From positions 1 to 13,295 of the forward strand of contig JAJDBI010000309.1 of assembly GCA_029261435.1 (NCBI GenBank): a stretch of 13,295 nt of DNA. Direction: 5' to 3'. Both the position numbers and the translations under genes were made by a program. This DNA comes from Nitrospinaceae bacterium. GTDB lineage: Bacteria; Nitrospinota; Nitrospinia; Nitrospinales; VA-1. Positions 12,704 through 13,295 of this stretch are shown piece after piece. A model generated the notes under the pieces. It was not told the DNA's origin. It searched no databases and saw nothing but the letters and a program-made list of their open reading frames with translations. Within the stretch, counting starts at the first letter, position 1, and each line of letters begins with the position of its first letter.

Positions 12704-13295
12704 TCAGGCTTTAACCGTTTTGAGAAGTTTCTCGATCAGATCTGTGACTTTAATGTTTTCGGCCTCGGCTTTAAAGTTAAGAATGATGCGGTGTTCAAGA
12801 ACCTGGCGGCAAACGGCCTGGACATCTTCCACTGTGGCGGTAACCCGGCTATCGAGCAGAGCTTTAGCCTTGGCACCGAGAATCAGATATTGTGACGCTC
12901 GTGGCCCTGCACCCCAGTCTATCCATTCCCGTACAAAATCCGGCGCACTTCCATTTTGATTCGGTCGGGTGCTCTGCACCAGCTCAACAGCATATTTTGC
13001 GACATGCTCTGAAACGGGAACTTGTGGAACCAGCTCCTGGAACTCGACGACCTTTTTAGCGTTGAGCACTTGTTTCAAGTCGGGCAAATGTCCTGAGGTG
13101 GTTGACAGAGCAATATTGATCTCTTCTTCCCGGGTGGGGTACGAAACGTTGATGATAAACATGAACCTGTCGAGTTGAGCTTCGGGCAGAGGATATGTTC
13201 CTTCGTGTTCGATAGGGTTCTGTGTAGCGAAAACCAGAAATGGTTGTTCGAGGTCGTAGGTGTTCCCTCCCACTGTCACTTTTTTTTCCTGCATG
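12704..13295 (-). CDS. MoxR family AAA+ ATPase, C-terminal part (runs off the window)
   Basis: About 197 residues of the C-terminal half are present; the Walker A and B motifs lie beyond the right edge, so the Met at 13292-13294 is internal, not the start. Visible are a KVTVGGNTYDLEQPFLVFAT strand, sensor-1 NP (FATQNP), GTYPLPEAQLDRF with the conserved DRF, and a C-terminal lid domain with GAGPRASQYLILGAKAKAL (sensor-2 region, PRAS) and VCRQVLEHRIILNF. This is the RavA/MoxR-type pattern. Known role: chaperone-like ATPase, often next to DUF58 and VWA-domain genes involved in metal insertion or cell-envelope stress; those partners would be upstream of the gene, outside the window or beyond. Domain spacing is normal and no damage is seen. 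Confidence 0.93.
   Translation of the reverse strand, partial: MQEKKVTVGGNTYDLEQPFLVFATQNPIEHEGTYPLPEAQLDRFMFIINVSYPTREEEINIALSTTSGHLPDLKQVLNAKKVVEFQELVPQVPVSEHVAKYAVELVQSTRPNQNGSAPDFVREWIDWGAGPRASQYLILGAKAKALLDSRVTATVEDVQAVCRQVLEHRIILNFKAEAENIKVTDLIEKLLKTVKA

Overview
The window looks like a chromosomal stretch of a motile Gram-negative bacterium of moderate G+C content. It has a FliA-type flagellar promoter, fliD-fliS, a cytoplasmic chemoreceptor carrying hemerythrin, an HD-GYP protein and a PAS-LuxR regulator. That combination suits an environmental bacterium of the deltaproteobacterial/Nitrospinota sort, but no marker gene here fixes the taxon and the assignment is a guess.

Region 1 (1-4050) is accessory. 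It starts with a solo copy of a 30-bp transposon-end repeat. Next comes the 3' end of an RHS (YD-repeat) gene whose tip is a HELGH zinc-metallopeptidase toxin resembling M91/NleD-like effectors, then a secreted putative immunity protein. A compact REP-associated tyrosine transposase (RAYT) element at 2010-3085 is bounded by inverted ends of about 43-46 bp, and its stop codon lies inside the right end. Directly beyond it is a headless Gly/Ala-rich RHS tip (open from 3076) with a small three-helix membrane protein, which looks like an orphan tip-immunity pair. A strong intrinsic terminator, an unusual long hairpin and a decayed relative of the transposon end close the region.

Region 2 (4139-9437) is sensory. 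On the minus strand is a PAS-LuxR transcription factor without a receiver domain. After a 455-bp divergent intergenic region, the plus strand carries a tandem-HD protein (first HD degenerate, second a canonical HD-GYP c-di-GMP phosphodiesterase). It is followed by a PAS-PAS-MCP-hemerythrin receptor whose reading frame is broken inside the first PAS at about 7566-7575. The sequence after the break continues the PAS/MCP protein cleanly in another frame.

Region 3 (9687-11863) is flagellar: fliD and fliS on the minus strand as an operon, driven by a near-consensus sigma-28 promoter at 11836-11863. The intergenic region behind it (11864-12032) holds a striking three-tier nested inverted repeat.

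Region 4 (12033-13295) has a small stand-alone DEDDy-type 3'-5' exonuclease and, convergent with it, the C-terminal half of a MoxR-type AAA+ ATPase that runs off the right edge.

Taken together, an RHS toxin-immunity island disrupted by a RAYT element sits next to a motility, chemotaxis and c-di-GMP cluster. No tRNA, rRNA or CRISPR array was seen.
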